NCBI RefSeq assembly: GCF_000786695.1
Contig: NZ_CP009962.1
Span: 1,178,001 to 1,242,000, forward strand
Direction of reading: 5' to 3'
From: Collimonas arenae
Lineage (GTDB): Bacteria > Pseudomonadota > Gammaproteobacteria > Burkholderiales > Burkholderiaceae_D
Length of the DNA stretch: 64,000 bases
The first letter of the stretch is position 1. Each line of letters opens with the position of its first letter. The position numbers and the translations under genes are program-made. Shown here one piece after another: positions 44,492 through 53,720 of the stretch. The notes under the pieces were generated by a model. The model was not told where the DNA came from. It searched no databases and saw nothing but the letters and a program-made list of their open reading frames with translations.

Positions 44492-45226
44492 CTATTCGAC
44501 AATCAACGCCGGACAGATCCGCACCACGGCGATACCTCGATCCGAGCTGCCCAACCGGAAACGCACCTTGTCATACAACACGGTGCCCGACACCGCTTTC
44601 GCGTTCACCAGATCTTCTCCCGGTAATAATGTGAAGGTCCAGCTGCCACCAACTTCGCAGTCAGGTAACTGAGCGCCGCTCTGCAATACGCGCGCGCCCC
44701 AGATTTGCCGCACCATCAGGTCACGCGTATCAACCCCATCGACCGTATAGGTTTCCGGCGCACTATTGCGAATATCGTTGTAACTGCCGAAATGGATGCC
44801 CGCCGGGCCGGTGATGCTGGCAACCGGCGTCCAGTCGGTACCTGTTTGTATCACCAATTTTCCAGCAGGAAGCAGCTTGTCGACGACGTCTTCGCTGGCT
44901 GCGCCAACCTGGTCCCGGCGCATTGCGGGTTCCACCGCGCCACGTGTGTCGAGCTTGGCCGGGTCGGGAATCAGCACAGCGCCAAAAACAGCCTGGTCGC
45001 CGAAGCGTGCATATTGGAAATGATCGCGCAGAGCCTGGATAGCGCGGTCGAGTCGTTTCCAATATGCAGCAGAAAATGTCTTGCGCAGATATTCGGCGGT
45101 AGGGATCGGAAGTCCTGCCTGCACAATTCCCTCTCGCACGGATTCGCAGGTGTTCCAGCCTGATTTGGCGAGTAGTTCAATTTGATTAGCGTTTCGCACC
45201 GAATATCCCCTAGTCCGAAGCTTCAA
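44492..45226 (-). CDS. Hypothetical protein, not recognised
   Basis: A 244-residue protein that I cannot assign. It has no signal peptide and no membrane segment. The N-terminal third is helical and basic (NQIELLAKSGWNTCESVREG). The rest looks like beta structure (VIQTGTDWTPVASITG, TRDLMVRQIWGARVLQ, CEVGGSWTFTLLPGEDLV). Sequence quality (no repeats, normal composition, a full-length open frame) supports a real gene. It is followed by gshA in convergent orientation and preceded by a 248-bp gap with no visible gene. It may be an accessory gene. Confidence 0.6.
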   Translation of the reverse strand: MKLRTRGYSVRNANQIELLAKSGWNTCESVREGIVQAGLPIPTAEYLRKTFSAAYWKRLDRAIQALRDHFQYARFGDQAVFGAVLIPDPAKLDTRGAVEPAMRRDQVGAASEDVVDKLLPAGKLVIQTGTDWTPVASITGPAGIHFGSYNDIRNSAPETYTVDGVDTRDLMVRQIWGARVLQSGAQLPDCEVGGSWTFTLLPGEDLVNAKAVSGTVLYDKVRFRLGSSDRGIAVVRICPALIVE

Positions 45227-45474
45227 GGTTTTTGAGTCTACATGGGATGTTGCAGACCATCAATTGGCGCTTGTTTCAGAAAAACAGGCTCTGTGTTTCA
45301 AGTGCTTTGGAGAAGTGCGTCGGCGTTGAAAAAAACGGAGCGTGAAAGAGCAAATTCGGAGAGTCACACAAGCCCGGTAATAGGCAACGAGGTAGCGCCT
45401 AATGTCAGACAGCGTCGGCTGTCACGCAGCCGGCTTTATATGGCTACCGCGGTCGGCACGGAATCGGGGGAGCA

Positions 45475-46356
45475 TTAGTCATCTCCCGTGGCCACTGCCG
45501 CACCCTCGATGTGGTGCCGCGCCAGCGAGGCGGCGACAAAGCCGGATGTTTTCATGTCCTCGACAAACTTCGAAAGATAGGTGGCCGCTGCATCGCCTTT
45601 GGCCTTTGGTACGCCCATCGCCTGGCGGATCACCATGAAGCGTTGATCCAGGATCCGCAATCCGCCTGCCTTCGACGCATCCTTTTCAAGTTGCTGTTTG
45701 ACTCCGGCGGCGACGGTCAGGTGCTGATCCAGAAAACCTTGGACGACGGCCGGAGAGGTGGCTATGCGCACGATCGTCGCGTGCTTCAGTTCGCGCGTGA
45801 GAAACAGATCGTAAGCGCTGCCTTTGCCGACGGCCACGGTGATACCGGGCTGGTCGACCTGTTCATTGGTCGTGATTGGCGAATCGTCGCGCACGGCATA
45901 AAAGCCTTCGATCAAGACATAGGGCTTGGTGAAGTGAATTTCCTGCGCGCGTTTCGGATCGACTGCAAAAAAACCAATGTCTGCTTTGTCTTGTTCTACA
46001 TTCTCGACTGATCCGCCGGCCGACTTGACCGCGACCAGTTGCAGTGGAACGCCGAGTTGTTTGGCTAGCTCAGTGGCCAGATCCACGGATACGCCGACAG
46101 GTTGGCTCCTCTGCGGATCCAGATTCGCCAATACCGGATTGCCGAGATTGATTGATGCGCGCAGCGTGCCGCTCGGTGCGAACACTGCCGCCATTGGCGT
46201 GACAGGATGATTTTCATGCATCATGGTAGCTCCGGAGGTTTGCGCCATTACAGGCGTCGCAGCACTGAAGGCCAGAAGTATCGATAAGGTCGGAAAAAAC
46301 CTTATCCGGCTTTTCATCGTCGATAATTTCATCATCTGATTCAGCTCTATTGCCAT
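45475..46356 (-). CDS. Orphan family-3 solute-binding protein
   Basis: Periplasmic binding protein of 293 residues by the longest frame. The likely true N-terminus is ATG 46317 (MKSRIRFFPTLSILLAFS), giving a signal peptide ending PVMAQ. Domain pattern of SBP_bac_3: LRASINLGNPVLAN, VGVSVDLATELAKQLGVPL, DKADIGFFAVDPKRAQEIHF and AVGKGSAYDLFLTREL. It has no lipobox and is only distantly like the three lipoproteins at 11.5-14 kb. No permease or ATPase genes are beside it, so it may feed a distant transporter or act in sensing. Confidence 0.82.
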   Translation of the reverse strand: MAIELNQMMKLSTMKSRIRFFPTLSILLAFSAATPVMAQTSGATMMHENHPVTPMAAVFAPSGTLRASINLGNPVLANLDPQRSQPVGVSVDLATELAKQLGVPLQLVAVKSAGGSVENVEQDKADIGFFAVDPKRAQEIHFTKPYVLIEGFYAVRDDSPITTNEQVDQPGITVAVGKGSAYDLFLTRELKHATIVRIATSPAVVQGFLDQHLTVAAGVKQQLEKDASKAGGLRILDQRFMVIRQAMGVPKAKGDAAATYLSKFVEDMKTSGFVAASLARHHIEGAAVATGDD

Positions 46357-46495
46357 CTGTTTTCTGCTTGCACGGGCGATTCGCTGGTTGGCGATAATCC
46401 ATATTCAGTTGCAAGCGGAGTGCCCTAGGGCGCCAACGCTTGTGAAGACTCTAGCGCAGTTCCAAACAAGGTGCTATCGCTTTCTCTTTTCTCCG

Positions 46496-47125
46496 TTACA
46501 CCGCCTGGACGGGCTTGTTGGGAGCCAGTGGCGACCCAAGGCCGAGGCAATCGTAGACGGCATCCATGATCCGCTGCCTGCGCGTCGGAAATCCAGCTTG
46601 CCAACGCCAGCGCATGACATGCAAGGGAATGGCAGCGAGCAGCCAAATGCCCAGCAACAGACTATCAAGAAAGATCCAGTACGAACTGCCGCCCTTTGTC
46701 ATTGCGTTGATGCAAAAAAACACGCTGGCAAGAACAAGTAAAAACACGCCCAGCCAGGCGATGTAGCGATGCTCGCTCTTGGGCGGGATACGGGTCGTGG
46801 CATAGGAAGATGAATCTCCTTTCCACAGGAAGTGTGCAACATAGACGCAGTCGTCTTCGCAGTTGCGCAGTGCGTAGATCCGCTGTTCTCCGTCGCGGGT
46901 GAAGGGTTCCTCCAGCACGGCCAGTTCAACCCGGTCGCCTTCGGCCAGGAACGGCTCGGGATTCCACATCCAACGCCCGGTATAGAAGCGCATCTTCTGG
47001 CCGTCGATATCGAATCTGTAAGTGGAATTGTCGACGAACGAATTTGTGATCAGATTAAGTGAGCTTGCCTGCAGCTTATGCAGCCTGCCCTCAATGCGTT
47101 TTATTTTTGGCAATTCAACGCTCAT
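46496..47125 (-). CDS. Hypothetical membrane protein (downstream of an overlapping pair)
   Basis: A 209-residue protein of unknown function. Residues 1-110 are a soluble, beta-rich domain (IKRIEGRLHKLQASSLNL, RFDIDGQKMRFYTGR, PEPFLAEGDRVELAVLEEP, RIYALRNCEDDCVYVAHF) that resembles an OB-like fold. Two hydrophobic helices follow (YIAWLGVFLLVLASVFFCI and YWIFLDSLLLGIWLLAAIPL) and a basic tail. The start at 47125 follows GGAG by 6 bp and overlaps the end of the upstream gene by 11 bp, so the two are translationally linked. The order of domains is the same in both proteins. Confidence 0.7.
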   Translation of the reverse strand: MSVELPKIKRIEGRLHKLQASSLNLITNSFVDNSTYRFDIDGQKMRFYTGRWMWNPEPFLAEGDRVELAVLEEPFTRDGEQRIYALRNCEDDCVYVAHFLWKGDSSSYATTRIPPKSEHRYIAWLGVFLLVLASVFFCINAMTKGGSSYWIFLDSLLLGIWLLAAIPLHVMRWRWQAGFPTRRQRIMDAVYDCLGLGSPLAPNKPVQAV

Positions 47126-47741
47126 GCAATGCTCCGGCAGAAAGGCGCTCTTCCGTGCGCGGCGAGGCGCTCTCATACTTCGCCATCACCGATTCCATCA
47201 GCTGCAGCGCTCGCCGGCGGCTAAAACGCTGCCAGATAGTCTGGACAGAAAAAAATATCTGAAGCGAGGAAACAAACGCAGCAATCGCCGCCACGAGGCC
47301 AATGATGCCGGAAAGGGCATTCCAGGCGGAGGTCATATGCACAGTCAGGTACACCGCGTATGCGCAGATCAAGCCAGCGACAGTCGCCACTTGCAGCGCA
47401 CGCCAGAACGATTTCCACGTCTTCGCCGCGCGCACGGCTATCGGCAGCGCCGCAATGGTGTGCGCGTTGGGAGGAATCAGCCAGTCGAGCATATGCCGGC
47501 CATCGTGCAACTGGAAAACGCCGGCCACCACCGGGGCGCCTGTACCGGCCAAGGCCTTCAAGCGCTCGGAGGTAGTGTTTTGCTCGGCCGGATGCGCTTC
47601 TACCACGATGCCGTCGAGACGAAACCGCACACGCTCGAACACCGACGCCGATGCGCCGAGGCGGTATTGCTCGATCGGTCCGTCCAGGACCTTGATTGCG
47701 CTTGCTTCGCGATCCTGATTGATCGGTATGACTTCTTTCAT
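47115..47741 (-). CDS. Hypothetical membrane protein (upstream of an overlapping pair)
   Basis: A 208-residue protein of unknown function, first gene of a two-gene operon. Its N-terminal half (1-110) is beta-rich and soluble, with RVRFRLDGIVVEAHPAEQ and GTGAPVVAGVFQLHDGRHML; this follows the same outline as the downstream protein. Two hydrophobic segments (ATVAGLICAYAVYLTVHM and ALSGIIGLVAAIAAFVSSL) and a basic C-terminus (RFSRRRALQLMES) follow. No known domain is recognised. DNA polymerase II begins beyond a 68-bp gap on the same strand. Confidence 0.68.
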   Translation of the reverse strand: MKEVIPINQDREASAIKVLDGPIEQYRLGASASVFERVRFRLDGIVVEAHPAEQNTTSERLKALAGTGAPVVAGVFQLHDGRHMLDWLIPPNAHTIAALPIAVRAAKTWKSFWRALQVATVAGLICAYAVYLTVHMTSAWNALSGIIGLVAAIAAFVSSLQIFFSVQTIWQRFSRRRALQLMESVMAKYESASPRTEERLSAGALHER

Positions 47742-47809
47742 TCAGACGTCCTTTAAAATCCAGGGTGCGGTTCGGGTTTTGATCTTAGAACGGCATATCG
47801 GGCTATTCT

Positions 47810-50170
47810 TCAAAACAATTCCCGTTGTCCTCCCACCAGTGTCGCAAAATTATCATCCAAAAAGGGCAATATTGCATCTGCCAGCGGTTGCAACTGCCGG
47901 GTCAAATAATGGTCGTAATCAATCGCCGAACGTTGCGTCTCTAACGGCTCCGGCCCCGCCGTAGTCATCACATAGCTGATCCAGCCGCCATTCTGATACT
48001 GCAAGGGCCGGCCTTGCTCGCGGTTGAATTCGTCGGCTACGCGCGCGGCGCGCACATGCGGCGGCACATTGCGCTGATAGGCTTCCAGCGGCCGCCTCAA
48101 CCGTTTGCGGTAGACCAGCAACTCGTCGAACTCGCCGCTCAGCGTGCGCTGCACGTAATCGCGGACATAAGACTGGTAGGGCTCGCGCTTGAAGATATGT
48201 TCGTAAAGCTGCTGTTGGAATTGCTTGGCCAGCGGCGTCCAGTCGGAGCGTACCGTTTCCAGTCCTTTGAAGATCATTTCTTTCTCGCCATTTTCCTTGG
48301 CGATCATGCCGGCGTAACGTTTTTTACTGCCCAGATCGGTGCCGCGGATGGTCGGCATCAGGAAGCGGAGGTAGTGCGTGTCGAATTCCAGTTCCAGCGC
48401 GCTCTCGATACCCAGATTCTCTTGCAGGTGCTGCCGCCACCATGCGTTGATGTGGCAGACCAGCGTATTGCCGATTTCGGCAGCCTGTTCCTCCGTTTGC
48501 GGCTGCTTCAGCCAGACGAAGGTGGAGTCTGTGTCGCCGTAGATGACCTGATAACCTTTGGCCTCGATCAGCTCACGCGTCTTGTGCATGATTTCGTGGC
48601 CGCGCATGGTGATTGACGACGCCAGGCGAGGATCGAAAAAGCGGCAGCCCGTTGATCCAAGTACGCCGTAAAAGGAATTCATGATGATCTTCAGCGCCTG
48701 CGACAACGGCTGGTTGTGCTCGCGCTTGGCGACTTCGCGCCCTTGCCAGATCTGGTTGACGATTGCTGGCAAGCTGTGTTTGTTGCGGGAGAAGCGCGCG
48801 CCCAGGAAACCCGGCAAGGAATCGCAGTCGTCGGGATGCTGCATACCTTCGACCAGCCCGACAGGATCGATCAGGAAGGTGCGGATGATCGAGGGGTAAA
48901 GACTTTTGTAGTCCAGCACCAGTACGGAGTCGTACAAGCCCGATCGCGAATCCATCACAAAGCCGCCGGGACTAGGTTCACCCGACACGTCACCCAGGTT
49001 CGGTGCGACATAACCCTGGCGATGCATTTGCGGCAGGTACAAATGACCGAAGGCGGCGACCATACCGCCGTTGCGGTCCGCCGGCAATCCGGTGACGGCA
49101 GCGCGCTCCAGAAGGAATTTCAGTAACTCGGTCTGGGCGAAAATACGCGTCACCAGCTCGCAGTCTTTCAGGTTGTACGTCGCTAGCGCCGGCTTGTCCT
49201 CGGCAAAACGGCGATCGATTTCCGCCATCCGCTGATAGGGATTGGTAATCGATTTCCCCTCGCCCAACAAAGTCTGCGCCACATACTCCAGGCTGAAAGA
49301 CGGGAAATTCCAGGTCGCCGATTTCAGCGCTTCGATACCGTCAATGATCAAGCGTCCGGCAGCGGAAGCGAAGTGATGATTCGGCTTGAAGCCATGTTCG
49401 CGCCACTCGATCGGGCTGCCGCCACGGCCGATACGCAAGGCGATCTTGTATTCCTGTGCATGTTTTTGCAGCACGCGCAAATCGAACTGCACTAGATTCC
49501 AGCCGATGATGGCGTCGGGATCGTGCTGCTCCAGCCATTGGTTCAGACGTTCCAGAAGAAGAGGGCGGCTATCGCAATATTCCAGGTCGAAATCTACCCC
49601 GCTGGCGTCGCCGTTGGGCGGCCCCAGCATATACACCTGGCGCTGTCCGCAACCTTCAAGAGCGATGGAATACAAATCGCCGTGCGCGGTGGTTTCAATA
49701 TCGAGCGATACCAGCTTCAACTGCGGACGGTAGTCGGCTGCAGGCTTCAGGTAGCTGTTGAGCATGGGACCATTACTGCCCGGCTCCCCGGCAAACCACA
49801 CCGGCGCCGTAATGAAGCGCTCCATCAGATAGCGTTCAGGCGGTCGGATATCGGCTTCGTAGACATCCACGCCGGCTTCCTTCAGTTGCTTCTCCAGCTT
49901 CATCAACTGGCGATGCTGCTGGACATACAAGCCCAGCACCGGCCGGGAATGGAAATCTTGCAGCTGCAAAGGTTTTAGCTCGAAGCGGCGTTCGTTGCGC
50001 AATACGCTATCGGCCAGTTGCTGCTGCTCGGCCGGAATAAACGCCACCGATTCCTGCGGCGACAGGCGGATATGCTGTGGACCGCTATCGGTCGCCAGCC
50101 AGAAATCGACTTCCGTACCAGAGGGGGTATCGCGCCAGTGCCTGGTGAGAAGAAAACCTTGTTGTGCCAC
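47810..50170 (-). CDS. polB: DNA polymerase II (family B)
   Basis: Damage-tolerant family B DNA polymerase with 3'-5' exonuclease. The 786 residues show exonuclease motif I SLDIETT (about 153-159), Exo [16 protein letters not shown], region [19 protein letters not shown], region [18 protein letters not shown] with [13 protein letters not shown], and region [14 protein letters not shown]. Length matches PolB (783). The frame begins with GTG 50170-50168, preceded by AAAGGCAACAAC. No SOS (LexA) box is visible in the 225 bp upstream. In E. coli polB is SOS-controlled, so the control here may differ. Confidence 0.95.
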   Translation of the reverse strand: MAQQGFLLTRHWRDTPSGTEVDFWLATDSGPQHIRLSPQESVAFIPAEQQQLADSVLRNERRFELKPLQLQDFHSRPVLGLYVQQHRQLMKLEKQLKEAGVDVYEADIRPPERYLMERFITAPVWFAGEPGSNGPMLNSYLKPAADYRPQLKLVSLDIETTAHGDLYSIALEGCGQRQVYMLGPPNGDASGVDFDLEYCDSRPLLLERLNQWLEQHDPDAIIGWNLVQFDLRVLQKHAQEYKIALRIGRGGSPIEWREHGFKPNHHFASAAGRLIIDGIEALKSATWNFPSFSLEYVAQTLLGEGKSITNPYQRMAEIDRRFAEDKPALATYNLKDCELVTRIFAQTELLKFLLERAAVTGLPADRNGGMVAAFGHLYLPQMHRQGYVAPNLGDVSGEPSPGGFVMDSRSGLYDSVLVLDYKSLYPSIIRTFLIDPVGLVEGMQHPDDCDSLPGFLGARFSRNKHSLPAIVNQIWQGREVAKREHNQPLSQALKIIMNSFYGVLGSTGCRFFDPRLASSITMRGHEIMHKTRELIEAKGYQVIYGDTDSTFVWLKQPQTEEQAAEIGNTLVCHINAWWRQHLQENLGIESALELEFDTHYLRFLMPTIRGTDLGSKKRYAGMIAKENGEKEMIFKGLETVRSDWTPLAKQFQQQLYEHIFKREPYQSYVRDYVQRTLSGEFDELLVYRKRLRRPLEAYQRNVPPHVRAARVADEFNREQGRPLQYQNGGWISYVMTTAGPEPLETQRSAIDYDHYLTRQLQPLADAILPFLDDNFATLVGGQRELF

Positions 50171-50395
50171 GTTGTTGCCTTTGTTGAGCAGTTTACTTTG
50201 ACGATGTCATACATATGGATATCGTTCAATGTTACCTAAATGTACAAAATTCGTAAGCGCTGTTAGTTTCTGAAACATCTCGCGCATTGCGTCAACCGCA
50301 GCGCTACTCTTTGCATTGTGGGAGAACCAGGCAGATAACCAATGCGTCGCGGCGGATCGCCAGGTTTATTATTCACAATATATTGGAGCATTACG

Positions 50396-50779
50396 ATGAA
50401 ATATCCAGTTATCGCATCAGCGATTATCAGCCTTGGTATTGGTCTTTCCGCTACTGCACATGCCGTTGATGTCAATGTCAATATCGGGGCGCCAGCTCCC
50501 GTACTCGTAGCACCAGCGGGGGTAGTTATTACGCAAGGCTGGCATGGCGAGCGCTACTACGATGGTCATCGCTATTGGGAACGACGTGATTGGGAAGAGC
50601 ATCAACGCCATGTACAGGTAGTACCGGCGCAGGTTGTTATTACGCAGGGTTGGCATGGCGACCGCTACTACGATGGTAATCGCTACTGGGCACGGCGCGA
50701 TTGGGAAGCGCACCAACGCAATCATGATGACCGTCACGATGACCGTCATGAAGATCACCATGAAGATCATCGCGATTGA
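50396..50779 (+). CDS. Exported protein with duplicated motif and His/Asp-rich tail
   Basis: A 127-residue protein with a signal peptide (about 1-23, ending AHAV). Two tandem copies of a 29-residue unit, VVITQGWHG(E/D)RYYDG(H/N)RYW(E/A)RRDWE(E/A)HQR, lie at 43-71 and 80-108 (111-bp period in DNA at 50522 and 50633). The C-terminus (110-127) is nearly all His, Asp, Glu and Arg. YXXXRYWXRR-type repeats are found in small secreted proteins of Burkholderiales of unknown role; the tail could bind metal, which is only inferred. The ATG at 50396 follows TTGGAGCATTACG. Confidence 0.75.
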   Translation: MKYPVIASAIISLGIGLSATAHAVDVNVNIGAPAPVLVAPAGVVITQGWHGERYYDGHRYWERRDWEEHQRHVQVVPAQVVITQGWHGDRYYDGNRYWARRDWEAHQRNHDDRHDDRHEDHHEDHRD

Positions 50780-51379
50780 TGTGCGCTTGAACATGAAAAA
50801 TGGTGATTGCCAAGAACTATGCTCTTTAATAAACAAGTAAAAAGAGATGGATGCGTAATCTGCAAAATTGGTATGTGACGGCGGAACTCCTATCCAAAAA
50901 TCGTTTTTCTGGTTCATCAGCTACGCAGTCATTGACTAGAATTTCATATGACTGAGGCTGATGACGGGGTACCGCCGCCTAGTTGCTGTTTTTCATAATG
51001 ATCTCACGTCACTCACGGATATTTGCCCATTCCAGTTTTGCAGCCCGTGCGGTGATCTGCTTGTTGGCGTGGGCGCCATGGCCTTGGACGCCAGCCAATC
51101 CATGCTATCGATTGCTGCGTTATTCCGATCACCGGCGATTGCGGCATCAACGCGGGATTTCCCCTGCGCCAGCGATAATTTGAAAGTGGTTAGCAAAATT
51201 TGACTTCAAGACAATCTCCAATGCTAATGAAGGGTATGAGAGGCGGCTGTCAATCGCGATGCGGGATCGCAATCCAAATGCAAACAAAACCAGGAAGAGG
51301 CCGAAAACAGCAGTGCCAATAGATGCATCTGCGAATGTGGCCGTACATATATTCTCGAACCCTTTAGCCTTGCAGTGAA
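50780..51379. other. 600-bp region without a confident gene
   Basis: Overlapping open frames exist on both strands at about 50961-51203 (80 and 67 codons), but neither shows a recognisable motif, a ribosome-binding site or a codon pattern I would trust. The rest is AT-richer than the neighbours. The region may contain a decayed gene or an sRNA; I see no direct evidence of either. Confidence 0.3.
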
Positions 51380-52195
51380 CTATTGCTCGCTCCGCGCCTC
51401 AGAAAGCGCAATCGCCAGATTCTGCACTTTCTTCTTCAACTGATCACGCTCCTCCGTCAATTCCGCGACCAATACCGTCAAACGATAAATTTCGACTTGC
51501 TCTTCCGATGCCCCTTCAAGCGGTGCATCCAGTTCAACCTTGGGCTTGGGCGGCAACCTGGCTTCGCGCACCTGTCTTGCCGCCTGGCGCAATTCCTTCT
51601 TGCCTCCGGCGACGGCGGCGATCTGTTCTTCGCTCGGCAGGGAAGCGACAGCCGCCGCGGCGTTAATCGATATGACGCCGGATTTGATGGCGCCGACCAG
51701 TTCTGGCGCAGCTGTTTTCTGGATTTTTTCGATTTGTCCCAGTGTCGCGCTGCTCATCCGTGCGGCGCGGGCAATGGTTTCGCGGGTCCAGGGCGGTTCT
51801 TTTTCTGACTGTGCGCTGGCGTCATTGTCCGCAGGCGTTCCTAATGCTTGCTGGGCTTGTTTCTCTGTCAGGCGTGCCGATACGATTTCTTTCTTGCGCA
51901 AGGCGAGTACGCCGCGCTGAAAGTCCGATACGCTGCGTCGGCCGAGATGGTTGTCGATCATCCACAGGTGTACATCGTCCATGGATTGGAATGTCTTGTT
52001 TTGTACCGTATTGAAAGGGATGCTGTGCTTTTGGCAGATGCCGTAGCGGTTGTGGCCGTCGACCAGCAGGTCGCCCCACAATACCAGCGCATCGCGGCAA
52101 CCTTCGGACAACAGGCTGCGTTCAAGCGCTGTGTATTCATCTTCGGTCAATGGATCGATATAGGCGCGGAGGGATTCGTTGATAGTGATGGTCAT
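51380..52195 (-). CDS. ParB-like nuclease-domain DNA-binding protein
   Basis: A 271-residue protein. The N-terminal part (1-100) resembles the ParB/sulfiredoxin domain: DPLTEDEYTALERSLLSEG, LVLWGDLLVDGHNRYGICQK and WMIDNHLGRRSVSDFQRG. A helical middle region follows that resembles the ParB HTH part (TIARAARMSSATLGQIEKIQ), then a charged coiled-coil C-terminus (VAELTEERDQLKKKVQNLA). It lacks a full partition gene set (no parA next to it), so it is more likely a mobile-element or plasmid-type relic or a regulatory protein than chromosomal ParB. The ATG at 52195 gives MTITINESLRAYIDP; the frame is open to 52306. Confidence 0.8.
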   Translation of the reverse strand: MTITINESLRAYIDPLTEDEYTALERSLLSEGCRDALVLWGDLLVDGHNRYGICQKHSIPFNTVQNKTFQSMDDVHLWMIDNHLGRRSVSDFQRGVLALRKKEIVSARLTEKQAQQALGTPADNDASAQSEKEPPWTRETIARAARMSSATLGQIEKIQKTAAPELVGAIKSGVISINAAAAVASLPSEEQIAAVAGGKKELRQAARQVREARLPPKPKVELDAPLEGASEEQVEIYRLTVLVAELTEERDQLKKKVQNLAIALSEARSEQ

Positions 52196-52404
52196 GGTTC
52201 GGACGATATGGAAATTATGCGCAGGTAGTGTACCCGATGGATGTCTGCTGTTTGCATTCAATGCATTCGTCGGCGCGTTTGACGTTGCTTTTGCAAAAAA
52301 AACCATTCCTCAAATCCAATGCAGGGCGTTGGATTAAGAAATGGCTTAACTTTGATGGCGCTTTTGATAGGGTCTTTGATAGTGTTTATTGCTTCGGTAT
52401 CGGC

Positions 52405-52614
52405 TTAATCGCTTGTAATGACCAGGCAACTGGCCATGATCCTGACCTGCAGGGGAGATTCAGGCGTGAAGCCGGTCCGTTTGAGTGCTGCGCCGGATAA
52501 GCATATCCAGAGCGCTTCGGAATTGTCTTCGAGGTAGAAAGAAGCGGTGAGCCGCTCCGGCTCGTTTGTTGTTGTAGATGCAAGAAGGTCTCGCGTAGAA
52601 TCGCGCTTAGCCAT
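52405..52614 (-). CDS. SymE-like type I toxin-family protein
   Basis: A 69-residue protein. The C-terminal half, ALWICLSGAALKRTGFTPES and VRIMASCLVIT, matches the SymE fold (the family pattern is IRLSGKWLEQAGFxPG, then RLVIT), an AbrB-related beta structure. In E. coli SymE is an SOS-induced RNA-cleaving or nucleoid-active toxin opposed by the antisense RNA SymR. Here an antisense RNA would have to lie on the plus strand at about 52550-52650; I can only note it as possible. AGGAG lies 9 bp before the ATG; TTG at 52620 is a weaker start. Confidence 0.7.
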   Translation of the reverse strand: MAKRDSTRDLLASTTTNEPERLTASFYLEDNSEALWICLSGAALKRTGFTPESPLQVRIMASCLVITSD

Positions 52615-52955
52615 ATTCAACTGCTCCTGTTTTGTTGATTGTGGTTAGCGAGGCAGGGATGTGTCTGCATCTCCGTCTCGCGCTTTTACGATGCCCGTCG
52701 CTATGGCGCAGGCATGTTGTTTACTACTTAGTCTGTTTCGTGATTGCCTCCTTTTTCTGCTTCTTTGCTTTAGTTTAGTTAATATTTTGTCTACCGTAAC
52801 ACGCCGGGAAAGGCCGGAGTTTGTTAAGGATATTTTTTATGGCAAGCCTTAAATTGCAGATGAAGCAGCGCGGCGTGTAAGATGTTTTGTGCCGATCATT
52901 GATTAATCCATGCGAACGCCGATAGCAAATGGCAATGTCCCGGATAGTTTTAAAT

Positions 52956-52969
52956 GCAATTTAGATTGC
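52956..52969. promoter_or_regulatory. OhrR operator candidate upstream of ohrR
   Basis: The palindrome GCAATTTAGATTGC (5-bp arms) lies 37 bp before the ohrR start and is followed by TTGCAATTTAA. The AT-rich CAATT/AATTG half-sites are of the type bound by OhrR, which represses its own gene. Confidence 0.55.
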
Positions 52970-53005
52970 TTGCAATTTAATTTTTAGCGATATATTATTC
53001 AAACC

Positions 53006-53497
53006 ATGGAAACCAGCAAACATCACCTGCCAACCGAAAACATCCCGCCCGAATTGCTGGGACCGGAAAGCCTGTTGCTGGATAACCAGTTGTGCTTTGC
53101 CCTGTATTCGGCATCGTTGACCATGACCAAGATTTACAAGCCTTTGCTGCAAAAGATGGGCCTGACCTATCCGCAGTATCTGGTGCTGCTGACCTTGTGG
53201 GAACGCGATGAAGTCACTGTATCCACCCTCGGCGAGCGCTTGTTTCTGGATTCCGGCACCTTGACGCCTTTGCTCAAGCGCCTGGAAAGCAGCGGTTTTT
53301 TACGCCGTCAGCGTGCGCAGCATGATGAGCGCCAGGTGATTGTCAGCCTGACTGCGGCGGGCAGGAATCTGCGCAATGAAGCGCAGGCGATTCCGCAGCA
53401 CGTGAGTTGCAGCGCTGAATGTTCGCTGGATGAGTTGAAGGCGTTGACCAAGCAGTTGCAACGGCTGCGCGCCGCAATGGCGGGTAATATCGAATAA
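53006..53497 (+). CDS. ohrR: MarR-family organic peroxide sensor OhrR
   Basis: Repressor of the Ohr detoxification gene, inactivated when its reactive cysteine is oxidised by organic hydroperoxides. The 163 residues contain the peroxidatic Cys30 in [14 protein letters not shown], the two tyrosine-bearing residues of the [20 protein letters not shown] region, and the winged [23 protein letters not shown] with [21 protein letters not shown] second cysteine pair (C132 and C136 region, VSCSAEC) may form the two-cysteine type. It is directly upstream of ohr, same strand. Confidence 0.94.
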   Translation: METSKHHLPTENIPPELLGPESLLLDNQLCFALYSASLTMTKIYKPLLQKMGLTYPQYLVLLTLWERDEVTVSTLGERLFLDSGTLTPLLKRLESSGFLRRQRAQHDERQVIVSLTAAGRNLRNEAQAIPQHVSCSAECSLDELKALTKQLQRLRAAMAGNIE

Positions 53498-53541
53498 GTA
53501 GAGAGTGGGATGGTGCGGAGTCATGTCATTTTATGGAATAG

Positions 53542-53553
53542 ATTGTTAGCAAT
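53542..53553. promoter_or_regulatory. OhrR operator candidate upstream of ohr
   Basis: ATTGTTAGCAAT, followed by GTAATTGTG, resembles the site upstream of ohrR. It lies about 170 bp before the ohr start codon, in the 223-bp gap, which agrees with separate control of the two genes. Confidence 0.4.
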
Positions 53554-53720
53554 GTAATTGTGTGATCTGTAATTTGTGCTTTGTAGTATGTACTTTGTAA
53601 ATGCGTCAGTTTTTTTCATTCTTGCGTCATCTTAGTGTTGTATCTTTTTATCCGGATCGTCAGTACGGCCGACTGCGCTGATCCAAAGGATTCTCCAAAC
53701 GGCCAATAAAGGAAATCATC

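Noticed and set aside
50961..51203. Short genes on either strand
   Set aside because: Both strands are open over the same bases, neither has a ribosome site or recognisable sequence; kept as an unexplained gap.
52661..52852. 63-codon open frame with a hydrophobic stretch between symE-like gene and ohrR
   Set aside because: No ribosome-binding site, atypical Cys/Leu-rich composition and no similarity that I recognise; too weak to call a gene.
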